Part shown: positions 47,463 through 56,631 of the stretch, piece after piece | Numbering within the stretch: the first letter of the stretch is position 1 | Layout of the letters: each line of letters opens with the position of its first letter | Source of the DNA: Acidipropionibacterium acidipropionici | Lineage (GTDB): Bacteria; Actinomycetota; Actinomycetes; Propionibacteriales; Propionibacteriaceae | Length of the DNA stretch: 64,000 nt | Direction of reading: 5' to 3' | Assembly: GCF_001441165.1 (NCBI RefSeq) | Contig: NZ_CP013126.1 | Location: 1,207,551-1,271,550 of the forward strand | Program-made: the position numbers and the translations under genes | The notes under the pieces: model-generated | The model's database searches: none | Told to the model about the DNA's origin: nothing | Seen by the model: the letters and a program-made list of their open reading frames with translations, nothing else

Positions 47463-48827
47463 ATGACCATCGACACCGCGAAGAACATCCTCGAGACCAT
47501 CTCCATGATCGAGGATGAGCGCCTCGACATCCGCACCGTCACGATGGGTATCTCCCTGCTGGACTGCATCGACTCCGACGGCCCGACGGCCCGCCGCAAG
47601 ATCTACGACCGGATCACCGGGAAGGCTCGCGATCTGGTCGCCACCTGCCAGGCCATCGAGACCGAGCTGGGGATCCCCATCATCAACAAGCGGATCACGG
47701 TGACCCCGATCTCCCTGGTCGCCGCCGCGGCGGACGAGGAGGACCACGTCGCCTTCGCGCGCACCCTCGATGCCGCCGCGAAGGAGGTCGGCGTCGATTT
47801 CCTCGGCGGTTTCACCGCATTGACCGAGAAGGGCCGCACCCACAGCGACAAGACCCTCATCCGCTCCATCCCGCAGGCCCTGAGCGAGACCGACTACGTC
47901 TGCTCCTCGGTGAACATCGGCTCCTCGCGCGCCGGGATCAACATGTCGGCAGTCGCCGAGATGGGCCGGGCCATCAAACGGACCGCAGACCTCACCGCCG
48001 ACACCGGAGGGCTCGGCGCGGCGAAACTGGTGGTCTTCGCCAATGCCGTCGGCGACAACCCCTTCATGGCCGGTGGTTTCCACGGCGTGGGAGAGGCTGA
48101 CTGCTGCGTCTCAGTGGGTGTCTCGGGGCCCGGAGTGGTCGCTCGCGCCCTGCAGAAGGTGCGCGGGCAGTCCCTGGGGACCGTCTCCGAGACCGTCAAG
48201 AAGGCCGCCTTCAAGGTGACCCGGATGGGTCAGCTGGTGGGCACGATGGCCGCCGAGCGCCTGGGCGTCCCCTTCGGGATCGTCGACCTGTCGCTGGCCC
48301 CCACTCCAGCGGTGGGTGACTCGGTGGCGCGCATCCTGGAGGAGATGGGCCTGGAACGGGTGGGTACTCACGGCACCACGGCCGCCCTGTTCCTGCTCAA
48401 TGACGCCGTCAAGAAGGGCGGCATGATGGCCTGCTCTCATGTCGGGGGGCTGTCGGGATCCTTCATCCCGGTCAGTGAGGACATCGGCATGATCGAGGCG
48501 GCCAGGCTGGGGGCGATCAGCCTGGACAAGCTGGAGGCGATGACGGCGATCTGTTCGGTGGGCCTGGACATGATCGCCCTGCCCGGCGACACGAGCGCCG
48601 AGACCCTGGCGGCGATCATCGCCGACGAGGCCGCCATCGGCGTCATGAACCACAAGACGACGGCGGTGCGGCTCATCCCGGTGCCCGGCAGAGGGGTCGG
48701 GGAGGAGGTCGAGTTCGGCGGCCTGCTCGGGCGGGCGCCGATCATGGCGACCAACAGCTACGGCTCGGCGGATTTCATCGCCCGGGGAGGCCATATCCCG
48801 GCACCGGTGCACGCCTTCAGGAACTGA
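47463..48827 (+). CDS. PFL family protein (UPF0210/DUF711)
   Basis: A 454-residue protein of the UPF0210 family, structurally related to pyruvate formate-lyase-type barrels but of unknown reaction. Recognisable segments are [67 protein letters not shown] (in parts) and [15 protein letters not shown] near the end. It begins 4 bp after the ACT-domain gene, so the two form an operon. Confidence 0.9.
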   Translation: MTIDTAKNILETISMIEDERLDIRTVTMGISLLDCIDSDGPTARRKIYDRITGKARDLVATCQAIETELGIPIINKRITVTPISLVAAAADEEDHVAFARTLDAAAKEVGVDFLGGFTALTEKGRTHSDKTLIRSIPQALSETDYVCSSVNIGSSRAGINMSAVAEMGRAIKRTADLTADTGGLGAAKLVVFANAVGDNPFMAGGFHGVGEADCCVSVGVSGPGVVARALQKVRGQSLGTVSETVKKAAFKVTRMGQLVGTMAAERLGVPFGIVDLSLAPTPAVGDSVARILEEMGLERVGTHGTTAALFLLNDAVKKGGMMACSHVGGLSGSFIPVSEDIGMIEAARLGAISLDKLEAMTAICSVGLDMIALPGDTSAETLAAIIADEAAIGVMNHKTTAVRLIPVPGRGVGEEVEFGGLLGRAPIMATNSYGSADFIARGGHIPAPVHAFRN

Positions 48828-48860
48828 GGCCCTCAGCGGGAGACGTCGCCGGTGCTCCGG

Positions 48861-49811
48861 TCAGTCGGCGTCATGGAGGTGGGTGAGTGAGGTGAGGGTG
48901 AGTGAGGATCCCGTCCCGGAGGAGAACAGCGATGACGTCGACAGGGCCGAGCCGAGCAGGCTGGACGCCGCCGCATCGCTGATCGCGCTGGAACCGGTGA
49001 GGGAGCCGATCGCAGCGCTGGTGGGGCCGGGGCGGCGCGCCCGGGACCGGGCCGGCAGATTCAGATCGTCGCCGACCGGGGCGGCGTGGACGTCGTGGAG
49101 GTTGATGTCGGCCCCCGGGCGCAACCTGGGGGCGGCGTCGGCAAGATCGACGTCCTCCAGGTCGATCTCGCTGCCGGGGGCCCGCCGGGCGGTCTGACGG
49201 GGAGGCACCGGTGGGGCCTGAGGAGTCGACGTCGGCCGCGGCTGCGGCCTGGTGGGCTGCGCGGTACTGGACCGGGTGGACGGCCGTGGACCCTGCCGGG
49301 GAGTCTGAGCGTTGGGAGCCTTTCGCGTGATGACGCGCTGCCCCGCCCGTTCCTGGGCGGCGTCGAACTCGTTGAGAGCCTGCCGTCCGGCGTTGGTGGA
49401 GGCCAGCCGGTTGCGGATCTCGGACTTGAGGCGCTCCTGGGCGTTCTGGGACAGCGTGGTGGCGTACTCGGTCGAACCACCGGTCGACGTCGCGGGCCGT
49501 CCGGGGCTGAAGGGCTGTTCGGACGACGGGTGCGTCCCGGAGGACTGGTACTGGCCGAACCCCTGAGCCTGGCCCAGCTGGCGCTGCGGCGTCTGCCCCG
49601 CGGGGGATCCGCCCTGTTGCGGGATCGGGCGGGCGCGCTTCTTCTTCCCGCCCACCGCGGCGCGGGCGAATCCCAGGATGACGACGAGCAGCACGACAAT
49701 GACGACCGGCATGACGCCGAGGTCCGGCACCGCGGTGGCCGCGACCACCCCTGCCGCGATGAAAAAGGTGATCAGTCCGCCCCCGCTGGACTTCTTCTGC
49801 TGGGCTGCCAT
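48861..49811 (-). CDS. Uncharacterised membrane-anchored, disordered protein
   Basis: A 316-residue protein. Two hydrophobic segments near the N-terminus (GGLITFFIAAGVVAATAVPDL and VMPVVIVVLLVVILGFARAA) are followed by KKKRAR and a long Q/P/R/T-rich disordered region. A short helical motif lies at LSQNAQERLKSEIRNRLASTNAGRQALNEF (about residues 128-160), and a Ser/Leu-rich end follows. No catalytic motif is seen. ATG 49811 is chosen because the hydrophobic start follows at once. Function unknown. Confidence 0.65.
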   Translation of the reverse strand: MAAQQKKSSGGGLITFFIAAGVVAATAVPDLGVMPVVIVVLLVVILGFARAAVGGKKKRARPIPQQGGSPAGQTPQRQLGQAQGFGQYQSSGTHPSSEQPFSPGRPATSTGGSTEYATTLSQNAQERLKSEIRNRLASTNAGRQALNEFDAAQERAGQRVITRKAPNAQTPRQGPRPSTRSSTAQPTRPQPRPTSTPQAPPVPPRQTARRAPGSEIDLEDVDLADAAPRLRPGADINLHDVHAAPVGDDLNLPARSRARRPGPTSAAIGSLTGSSAISDAAASSLLGSALSTSSLFSSGTGSSLTLTSLTHLHDAD

Positions 49812-49906
49812 GGCCTGAATTCTAGGTGTCCGCCGGGGCCAGATGGCGGCCCCGGGCGGGATTCCCGGTGTTCGTCGCACCGGCGTCGCGCCGCAGAGCG
49901 CGGGTT

Positions 49907-51163
49907 CTAGGCCCGGCGCCTCCAGCGGGCCAGCGCCCGGGTGGCCACGAGATGGCCGGCCCAGGTGAGCCAGACGGCCGCGCAGGCCGCGGTGATGAGG
50001 TCGGCCGGGGCCTGGACGAGTTCCAGGGTGAAGGCGAGCGCGAAGAGCGGCGCGCCCTGGGTCACCGCCAGCAGGCATCCGGCCCCGGTCATCGCGAAGA
50101 CCGCGACGTCGCCGGCGGTGACATTGCCCGTGGCCACCGCGACCATCGCCCCCAGACAGGCGCCGACCGCCAGGGACGGCGTCAGCAGGCCGCCGGTCGC
50201 TCCGGTGCGCAGGGCGATGGCGGTGCCCAGCAGCTTCGCCATGGCCATCAGGCCCAGGGTCGTCAGCAGCAGCGGAGTCTGGAGCACCGACTGCACCATG
50301 ATCTGGCCGTTCCCGGGCACCTGCGGCACCACCAGGGCGATGACAGCCACCAACGCGGAGCCGAGCGGCACCGTCCACCAGATCGCGCGATCGGGGACCG
50401 GGCGACGCCTCGCGGCGGTGACGCACCACCCGAACAGGCCCCCGCCGGCCAGGCAGACGACGGCCACCAGGAGGAGGGTCAGCCCGTCGTGCCAGGTCGG
50501 ATGGAGGGCGGAGCGATGGGGCAGCCAGTAGGTCGCCGCGTTGTCGTTGAACAGCCACGCGGTGACGGTCGCCAGGCCCGAGACGACGGCCGCCGCGAGC
50601 ACCTCCAGCCAGCCCTTCACGGTGCGCAGGTCCGGTTTGAGGATGAGTTCGAGGGCGTACAGGGCCCCTGCGAGAGGGACGTTGTAGACGGCGGCCAGGC
50701 CCGCGGCCGAGGCCGTGGCGATGATGGTGCGGCGGCCCTCCGGGCCCAGCCGCAGCCGCTCGGAGATCGCCTGGCCGAGATAGCCGGTGATCTGCCGGGG
50801 GGCCGTCTCACGACCCAGGGAGGTGCCCGAACCGACGACGACGAGCTGGGCAACGGCGTCCACCACGGTGCCGGGGCTCAGACGCCGCGGGTTCTCGACG
50901 TCGACGCTCTGACGCACCGACACCATCTGTCCGCGGCGGCGCAGCCAGGCCCACACGAGCCCGGCGATCAGGCCGCCGACGACCGGTACGCAGAGCCGCC
51001 GCCAGGTGGGCACGGCCGCGACGCCGGCGGGGTCGCGGAAATAGGGGTGCCCCATCGCGAGCGTCTCGATGCCGTGGTTGAGCAGGCTCAGAAGGCCCCC
51101 GGCTACGCCTGCGACGATGCCGGCCAGGATGACCGCCAGGACGACGCGCAGGGAACGAGACAC
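49907..51163 (-). CDS. ClC-family chloride channel/antiporter
   Basis: Inner-membrane protein of 418 residues with the ClC helix pattern. The selectivity segments are GSGTSLGRETAPRQ (consensus GSGIP and GREGP; the gating glutamate is kept) and GATGGLLTPSLAVGA (GxFxP-like). No cytoplasmic CBS domains are present. Family members move Cl- with H+ exchange or as a pore, often for acid resistance. The next minus-strand gene upstream encodes a WYL protein. Confidence 0.9.
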   Translation of the reverse strand: MSRSLRVVLAVILAGIVAGVAGGLLSLLNHGIETLAMGHPYFRDPAGVAAVPTWRRLCVPVVGGLIAGLVWAWLRRRGQMVSVRQSVDVENPRRLSPGTVVDAVAQLVVVGSGTSLGRETAPRQITGYLGQAISERLRLGPEGRRTIIATASAAGLAAVYNVPLAGALYALELILKPDLRTVKGWLEVLAAAVVSGLATVTAWLFNDNAATYWLPHRSALHPTWHDGLTLLLVAVVCLAGGGLFGWCVTAARRRPVPDRAIWWTVPLGSALVAVIALVVPQVPGNGQIMVQSVLQTPLLLTTLGLMAMAKLLGTAIALRTGATGGLLTPSLAVGACLGAMVAVATGNVTAGDVAVFAMTGAGCLLAVTQGAPLFALAFTLELVQAPADLITAACAAVWLTWAGHLVATRALARWRRRA

Positions 51164-51295
51164 TGCTCAGACGTTACCGGCAGGCGGCCCCCTGTTGCGC
51201 ATCGGCGGGGCTCCTCGTCACAGGCGGTGCGCGGATGCCGCCCCGATCGCTGTGATGTCGAGCGCGGGGGTGGCCATGGAGTCGGGGACTGGGGA

Positions 51296-52093
51296 TCAGG
51301 GTGTGTCCTCCTCGGTGCGTCCGGAGATGGTGGCCAGTCGGGTCGCCGCCCTGGTGAGGTATTCGCGGAAGTCGTCGGGGCCCCGCACCGTGATCGCGGC
51401 GTCGACGGTGGCCAGGGCCGCGACGAGTTGTCGCCAGTCGCCCACCAGAGCGGTGAACCCGAAGGTGCGCCAGTCGATCGGATCGAGGATCCCGTCGACG
51501 TCGGGAAGCCGCGCCAGGGCGTCGTCGTCCTGACTCCGCAGGACCAGATCGGCGGCCATCCGGGATCCGGTGTTGAGGACCTGCGCGCGGAAGTCGTCGG
51601 AGGGCGTCCACCGGGGAACCGGACCCGGGTCCACCAACCTGTCGCCGACATGCGGGGGAGCCATCCGATCGATCCGGAAGATCCGCATGGCCTCCTTGTC
51701 GAAGTCCCAGGCGTCGAGATACCAGTGGCGACGCACCCTGGTCAGTCTCAGCGGATCGACGTGACGGTGGGAGATCCCCTTCTCGGCCCCGTACCAGAAG
51801 GTGAGGCGGCTGCGGGGACGGATCGCGGCGGCCACCGACCGCAGCTTCATCCAGTAGGTGGGTCCCGTCGCCGGTGCCGGAGGTGGGGAGTGGCTCAGCA
51901 GGCGGTCCACCTCGTCGCGGGTCTGATGGCCGCGCTGGTATGAGGCGAACTCCTCGGGGCTCATGCTCGCTGCGAGCAGCCGGTCGCGGGCGTCGTCGTC
52001 TGTGGCGCTCGCCCACACCTCGGGTGTGATGACGACGCCATCCTGGCTCACCGTGTACCTGGGAGCCGTGCGGGGCGGTTCCTCCTCAGCCAT
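51296..52093 (-). CDS. WYL-domain protein
   Basis: A 265-residue protein with a WYL sensor domain (RLTFWYGAEKGISHRHVDPL then RLTRVRRHWYLDAWDFDKEA and FRIDRM). The first ~100 residues are polar and might hold a degenerate helix-turn-helix, but I cannot place one. WYL proteins usually regulate transcription in response to nucleic acids. ATG 52093 or GTG 52099 may start it. Repeats fill its upstream region. Confidence 0.8.
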   Translation of the reverse strand: MAEEEPPRTAPRYTVSQDGVVITPEVWASATDDDARDRLLAASMSPEEFASYQRGHQTRDEVDRLLSHSPPPAPATGPTYWMKLRSVAAAIRPRSRLTFWYGAEKGISHRHVDPLRLTRVRRHWYLDAWDFDKEAMRIFRIDRMAPPHVGDRLVDPGPVPRWTPSDDFRAQVLNTGSRMAADLVLRSQDDDALARLPDVDGILDPIDWRTFGFTALVGDWRQLVAALATVDAAITVRGPDDFREYLTRAATRLATISGRTEEDTP

Positions 52094-52141
52094 GTACACA
52101 GTGTGACGCCCGACCCTGACACATTTTTCAGTGGAAGGGAC

Positions 52142-52375
52142 GACCCCTCCACGTCGCTTCGCTCCTGCCTCCTCGGGCGGGTGGGGTCCGTGGCCGCGAT
52201 CAGGACCCCTCCACGTCGCTTCGCTCCTGCCTCCTCGGGCGGGTGGGGTCCGTGGCCCCGATCAGGACCCCTCCACGTCGCTTCGCTCCTGCCTCCTCGG
52301 GCGGGTGGGGTCCGTGGCCGCGATCAGGACCCCTCCACGTCGCTTCGCTCCTGCCTCCTCGGGCGACGGCTGTGT
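52142..52375. repeat. 62-bp tandem repeat, about 3.8 copies
   Basis: Units beginning GACCCCTCCACGTCGCTTCG start at 52142, 52204, 52266 and 52328. They are identical except for single bases; the fourth stops at about 52375. Each unit can fold GACCCC with GGGTGGGGTC. The array lies between the WYL gene start and a family B palindrome. A related single module is at 10727-10822, again beside a family B palindrome. Confidence 0.9.
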
Positions 52376-52410
52376 TGTCGGTGGGGTCGGTGCCGTGACC
52401 TGTGTGCTTG

Positions 52411-52477
52411 CTTTGCGACAGATACTCTGCGTTGGCCCTCTAGCAAGAGGGCCAACGCGGTATCAGCTGGCGCAAAG
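52411..52477. repeat. Extended palindrome, family B copy 2
   Basis: The core 52427-52460 matches the palindrome at 10844-10877 (CTGCGTTGGCCCTCT with complement). Outside it, GATA/TATC and CTTTGCG (52411-52417) / CGCAAAG (52471-52477) extend the symmetry to 67 bp with internal bulges. The remaining DNA to 52668 has no supported gene. Confidence 0.7.
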
Positions 52478-52668
52478 TAAACGCACAACTGGGTGGGGGC
52501 GCAGCCGGGTGAGGACCGGGTGGGGGTGCAGCCGGGTGAGGAAGCCCCGGCCAGGACGCCCCACGCGTCCGCACGGCGTCACATCCGTCGTGTGGACCTC
52601 GTCGGTCCAGATTCCGGACGATCTTCAGCTGTCGGGAATAGAGCGCGTCAATAACAGGTTTGTAAGGC

Positions 52669-52872
52669 ATGACTACGATCGGACTTACCGGATCGGGCCA
52701 GCTCGGCCACCATTCCGGCCGGGTGGCGGTCGAGCTGGGCCACAACGTCGTGAATGCCGGACGGGATCTTCCCGCTGTTCTCATGCCACACCCGGAGGGC
52801 GCCACGAGCGCGATCTTCCCGTTGCGGTCCACCGACCCCGACCCGGCCACTGTCGAGGACAAGGATGCGTGA
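52669..52872 (+). pseudogene. Truncated NAD(P)-binding oxidoreductase stub (F420/NADP reductase type)
   Basis: A 67-codon ORF. The first ~35 residues (MTTIGLTGSGQLG, VAVELGHNVVNAGRD) carry the beta-alpha-beta dinucleotide motif GxGxxG typical of F420-dependent NADP reductase-like proteins, which have about 200 residues. The rest (LPAVLMPHPEGATSAIFPL) resembles only scattered parts of that fold and then ends. The stop overlaps the Panacea gene start (GTGA), so the stub may now work as a leader. I treat it as a decayed gene. Confidence 0.55.
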
Positions 52873-53387
52873 GCACCATGCGTTACTGGGGGGAGAAGCG
52901 GAAGAAGGCGTCGGCCGCCCCTGAGGTCACCGCCGACGCTGTCGCCGACTACCTCATAGATCTGGACTCTCAACGTCCCCATCCAGGGGTGACGCCGATG
53001 AAGCTCCATCTGCTGATGTACCTGGCTCAGGGGCACCACCTCGCCTCGACCGGTCGCAGGCTCTTCGCCGAGGACATGTACGCGATGGACCACGGACCCG
53101 TCGTCCCGTCCCAGCTGGGCAGGTTCTCGGGGCGCAGGCCCATCGCCGGACGACGCCGCAGGGTTCTGCCGCGGATGCCCTGGGAGGTCACCGGGTTCCT
53201 CGACAGGCTGTGGCAGGCCTATCGCGACCTCCCGGCCGAGGAGCTGCGGACCCGGGTCCTCAGCCTGGCTCCGTGGACCTGTGACGGAACCGTCCGGATC
53301 CCCGACGCCGAGTTGGGCGAGGCCTTCAGGGCACTGCCGGCCGCCAGCCGGATCGCCGTGGGCGAGTCGGTAGCCCGGGCCTCCTGA
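52869..53387 (+). CDS. Panacea-domain (SocA-like, DUF4065) protein
   Basis: A 172-residue protein with the Panacea pattern: ADAVADYLIDLDSQRPHPGVTPMKLHLLMYLAQGHHLASTGR in pieces, then LFAEDMYAMDHGPVVPSQLG. Panacea proteins act as antitoxins or proteolytic adaptors such as Caulobacter SocA and as hyperpromiscuous antitoxin domains. No partner toxin gene is next to it: upstream is a truncated oxidoreductase and downstream a GH29 gene. GTG 52869 follows AAGGA and overlaps the upstream stop; ATG 52878 is the alternative. Confidence 0.8.
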   Translation: MSTMRYWGEKRKKASAAPEVTADAVADYLIDLDSQRPHPGVTPMKLHLLMYLAQGHHLASTGRRLFAEDMYAMDHGPVVPSQLGRFSGRRPIAGRRRRVLPRMPWEVTGFLDRLWQAYRDLPAEELRTRVLSLAPWTCDGTVRIPDAELGEAFRALPAASRIAVGESVARAS

Positions 53388-53459
53388 GCCCAGCCTCTGT
53401 CCTGGTGCCGCGGCTCGGAGGGGGTCCCCGCGGGCAGGGCCCTGGAGCAGGATGGTGCC

Positions 53460-54785
53460 ATGACGAGCCCCCTGACCGCTCCCGCTCCCGTCGATCCCCG
53501 ATTCGACCGTTCCGCCTGGTGGCGGGCCGACCGCTTCGGGATGTTCATCCACTGGGGCGCCTACTCCGTACCGGCCCGCGGCGAATGGGTCCGCTCCTAC
53601 GAGCGCATCGGGCTGGACGACTACCGCTCGGCCGTCGACGCCTTCCGCCCCGACCCCGACTTCGACGCCTGGGCGCGCACCGCGGCGGACGCCGGCATGA
53701 GGTACGCGGTGCTCACCGCCAAGCATCACGACGGCTACGCCCTCTTCGACTCCGCGCTCTCGGACTACACCACCGCCACCGTCCTGGGCCGTGACCTCGT
53801 CGCCGAGTTCCTGGCCGCTTTCCGGGCCCGCGGGATCAAGGTGGGGCTGTACTTCTCACTGCTGGACTGGTCGCGCCCCGACTACCCGCACTTCGGGGAC
53901 CTCCACCACCCGATGCGCGACGCCGAGGAGTTCCGCGACCATGCCCCCGACCTGGCGTCATACCGGGAGTTCCTGCACGGCCAGGTGCGCGAGATCTGCT
54001 CGAACTACGGGAAGCTCGACGTGCTGTGGTTCGACTTCTCCTATCCCGGCATGGGTCCCGCCGAATGGGGGGCGTCCGAGCTCATGCGCATCGTCCGCGA
54101 ACTGCAGCCCGATGCCGTCCTCGACAATCGCCTGGAGGGCTCCGGCTCCGACCACGGATCCCTGCTCACCGACTCCCCGACGCCCTGGTCGGGCGACTTC
54201 ACCTCCCCCGAGCAGGTGATTCCCGCCGAGCCGATCGTCGACGTCCACGGCCGCCCGGTGCCCTGGGAGAGCTGCCTGACCCTCAACAACCACTGGGGGT
54301 ACTGCCGGGCCGACCACGACTGGAAACCTGCCCCGGTGCTCATCCACCGGCTCGTCGAATGTGTGAGCAAGGGCGGCAACATGCTGCTCAACGTCGGCCC
54401 CGACGCCCGCGGGAGGATTCCCGTCGAGTCCCGGCGGATCCTGGCCCGCATCGGGGAGTGGATGGACGCCAACTCCGAGTCCGTGCGCGGCTGCGGCCCG
54501 GCTGGCCTGGGCAGGCCCGAATGGGGGCGGTGGACCGCCGGCCACGGAAAGCTCTACGCGCACGTGATGGAGCCGCCGGTCGGCCCCCTGGTCCTCACCG
54601 GACTGGACCGCGATCAGGTCCGGTCCGTGCATCTGCTGAGCGACGGATCCGAACTGCCGCTGGTCGACTCCTGGACCGTGGTGGGCGGGAGATCCCGGGC
54701 GATGGTGTCCTTCGGCCCGCAGCCCGAGTGGACCTATCTGCTGCCGGACCCCGTCGACACCGTCCTGGAGATCGAATTGCGCTGA
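53460..54785 (+). CDS. Alpha-L-fucosidase (GH29)
   Basis: Retaining glycosidase of 441 residues, with no signal peptide, so it should act in the cytoplasm on imported fucosylated sugars. Family signs are RFGMFIHWGAYSVPARGEW at the start of the barrel, YAVLTAKHHDGYALFDS, and the nucleophile D192 in VLWFDFSYPG. GGNMLLNVGPDARGRIP follows. A beta-sandwich C-terminal domain is present. GH20 and a GNAT-like gene follow in the same direction, suggesting use of host or mucin-type glycans. No fucose catabolic gene is nearby. Confidence 0.93.
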   Translation: MTSPLTAPAPVDPRFDRSAWWRADRFGMFIHWGAYSVPARGEWVRSYERIGLDDYRSAVDAFRPDPDFDAWARTAADAGMRYAVLTAKHHDGYALFDSALSDYTTATVLGRDLVAEFLAAFRARGIKVGLYFSLLDWSRPDYPHFGDLHHPMRDAEEFRDHAPDLASYREFLHGQVREICSNYGKLDVLWFDFSYPGMGPAEWGASELMRIVRELQPDAVLDNRLEGSGSDHGSLLTDSPTPWSGDFTSPEQVIPAEPIVDVHGRPVPWESCLTLNNHWGYCRADHDWKPAPVLIHRLVECVSKGGNMLLNVGPDARGRIPVESRRILARIGEWMDANSESVRGCGPAGLGRPEWGRWTAGHGKLYAHVMEPPVGPLVLTGLDRDQVRSVHLLSDGSELPLVDSWTVVGGRSRAMVSFGPQPEWTYLLPDPVDTVLEIELR

Positions 54786-54842
54786 GACCATCGGCGCGAG
54801 TTCCCGCCGGTCGGGCCCCTGGGACCGCCGTCATGCTGGGAA

Positions 54843-54910
54843 GATTCTCCTCCCAACACGCCGTCCCGGCGCTCGCCAGGGCTGGGGGACGGCGTGTTGG
54901 GAGGAGAATC
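54843..54910. repeat. Palindrome, family D copy 3
   Basis: Perfect 25-bp arms starting GATTCTCCTCCCAACACGCC (54843-54867 and 54886-54910) with an 18-nt loop containing GCGCTCGCCAGGGCT, close to the loop of copy 1. It lies 57 bp after the GH29 stop and about 100 bp before the GH20 start. Confidence 0.75.
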
Positions 54911-55011
54911 TCCCGGGCCCGGGCCACCGACGGAGCGGCGCACAGACAGGACCCGCTCGGGGTTCCAAGGGGTCGTCCCTTTGGCTGGTCATTGCATGGT
55001 GTACTGGCGTC

Positions 55012-56631
55012 ATGCCTCTCCAGAGCCCCGTCACCGCTGACAGCAGGATCACCAGCATCGTCCCCCGCCCGATCCATCTGGAGACCGACGAGGGGCCGGG
55101 ATGCATTCTCACCCCGGCGTCGCGCATCATGGGTGACGCCGATCTGGCACAGGCCGTCCACCGGGTCCTCGCGGCCGCCACCGGATTGCCGCTCAGCGTG
55201 GCCGAGGAACCCTCGCAGGCCGCTGGCATCACCGTCGCCGCCGACCCGGACCTGCCCGAGGAGGGCTACACGATCCGGGTCGCCGTAGAGGGGGTCACCA
55301 TCGCCGCGGCCACCCGGCGCGGCGCTGTCTGGGCCGCCCAGACCCTGCGCCAGCTGCTGGGCCCCGATGCCTTCCTGCCCGGTGCTCCCGGTGCCCGTTG
55401 GGAACTGCCCGCGGTCCGCATCGCCGACGCGCCGCGCTGGGGCTGGCGGGGCTGCATGCTCGACGTGGGCCGTCACTTCATGCCGATCCGCCGCGTCATG
55501 GACCTGGTGGAGCTGCTCAGCCAGCTGCGCATCAACACTCTGGTGCTGCACCTCACCGAGGACCAGGGCTGGCGATTCGAGACCCGATCCCACCCCCGGC
55601 TCACCGAGCTGGGATCCTGGCGACGCGAATCGATCAACCCGTACCACGGCGCCGACGGAACCCCTCATGGCGGCTTCTACACCCAGACGCAGCTGCGACA
55701 CCTGGTGCACTTCGCCGAGGGCCTGGGCATCACCGTCGTCCCGGAGATCGAATTCCCGGGCCATGCCACGGCAGCCCTGCTGGCCGAGACCTCGCTGGCC
55801 GTGCCGGGATTCCTGCCCGATCAGGTGCGCACCGAGTACGGGATCAGCGACTATGTGCTCAACATGTCCGACGCCTCGCTGCGGTTCGTCGCCGACGTCT
55901 GGAGCGAGGTGCTCGACGTCTTTCCCTCGACGTATGTGGCGATCGGTGGGGACGAGGCGCCCGTCACCCAGTGGACCTCCTCCCCCGAGATCGCCCGGCG
56001 GACCAAGGCCCTCGGTACCACTCCCGAGAAGCTGCAGAGCTGGTTCACGGTGTGGCTGCGGGACTGGCTGGCCGAACGCGGGCGCACGCCGATCGGGTGG
56101 GACGAGGTGATCGACGACGGCCCGGTCGACGGCCTGGTGTGCGCCGCATGGCGCCCCGGTGACGCCGCGATCCGGGCGGTCAAGGGCGGGATGTCGACGA
56201 TCGTGGCGCCGACGTCGCGCACCTACCTGGACTACTACCAGTCCGAGGATCCCGAGGAGCGCTATTCGATCGGGTCGCTCACCACATTGGATGACGCCAT
56301 CGATTTCGATCCGCTCGATGTGGTGGCCGACTGCACCGATGAGGAGAAGCGGCTCGTCTTGGGCACCCAGTTCCAGCTGTGGAGCGAATACATGGACACC
56401 ATGGAGGAGGTCGAGTACATGGCCTTCCCGCGCGCCATCGCCCTGGCCGAGGCCGCCTGGGGACGCCCCGACGGGCTGGATCCCGAGGCTGCGCGGGCCC
56501 GGGTCGCCGCGCATATGGAGCGGCTCGAGGCGGCCGGGGTCAATGTGCGTCCGCTCAACGGCCCGCACCCCTGGCAGCTCGGCGGAAATGGGCGTCGACG
56601 TCGCCCCCCGAAGGCGAATCAGGCCTGGTGA
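55012..56631 (+). CDS. Beta-N-acetylhexosaminidase (GH20)
   Basis: Cytoplasmic exo-glycosidase of 539 residues that removes terminal GlcNAc or GalNAc by substrate-assisted catalysis. A GH20b N-terminal domain (about 1-140) precedes the barrel (GWRGCMLDVGRHFMPIRRVM; INTLVLHLTEDQGWRFE). The catalytic pair is D314-E315 in IGGDEAP. VVPEIEFPGHA and WSEYMDTMEEVEYMAFPR complete the active site. No signal peptide is seen. The stop overlaps the next gene start (GTGA). Confidence 0.94.
   Translation: MPLQSPVTADSRITSIVPRPIHLETDEGPGCILTPASRIMGDADLAQAVHRVLAAATGLPLSVAEEPSQAAGITVAADPDLPEEGYTIRVAVEGVTIAAATRRGAVWAAQTLRQLLGPDAFLPGAPGARWELPAVRIADAPRWGWRGCMLDVGRHFMPIRRVMDLVELLSQLRINTLVLHLTEDQGWRFETRSHPRLTELGSWRRESINPYHGADGTPHGGFYTQTQLRHLVHFAEGLGITVVPEIEFPGHATAALLAETSLAVPGFLPDQVRTEYGISDYVLNMSDASLRFVADVWSEVLDVFPSTYVAIGGDEAPVTQWTSSPEIARRTKALGTTPEKLQSWFTVWLRDWLAERGRTPIGWDEVIDDGPVDGLVCAAWRPGDAAIRAVKGGMSTIVAPTSRTYLDYYQSEDPEERYSIGSLTTLDDAIDFDPLDVVADCTDEEKRLVLGTQFQLWSEYMDTMEEVEYMAFPRAIALAEAAWGRPDGLDPEAARARVAAHMERLEAAGVNVRPLNGPHPWQLGGNGRRRRPPKANQAW

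Noticed and set aside
52142-52375. Possible CRISPR array
   Set aside because: The units are continuous 62-bp tandem copies with no variable spacers, and no cas gene is nearby.
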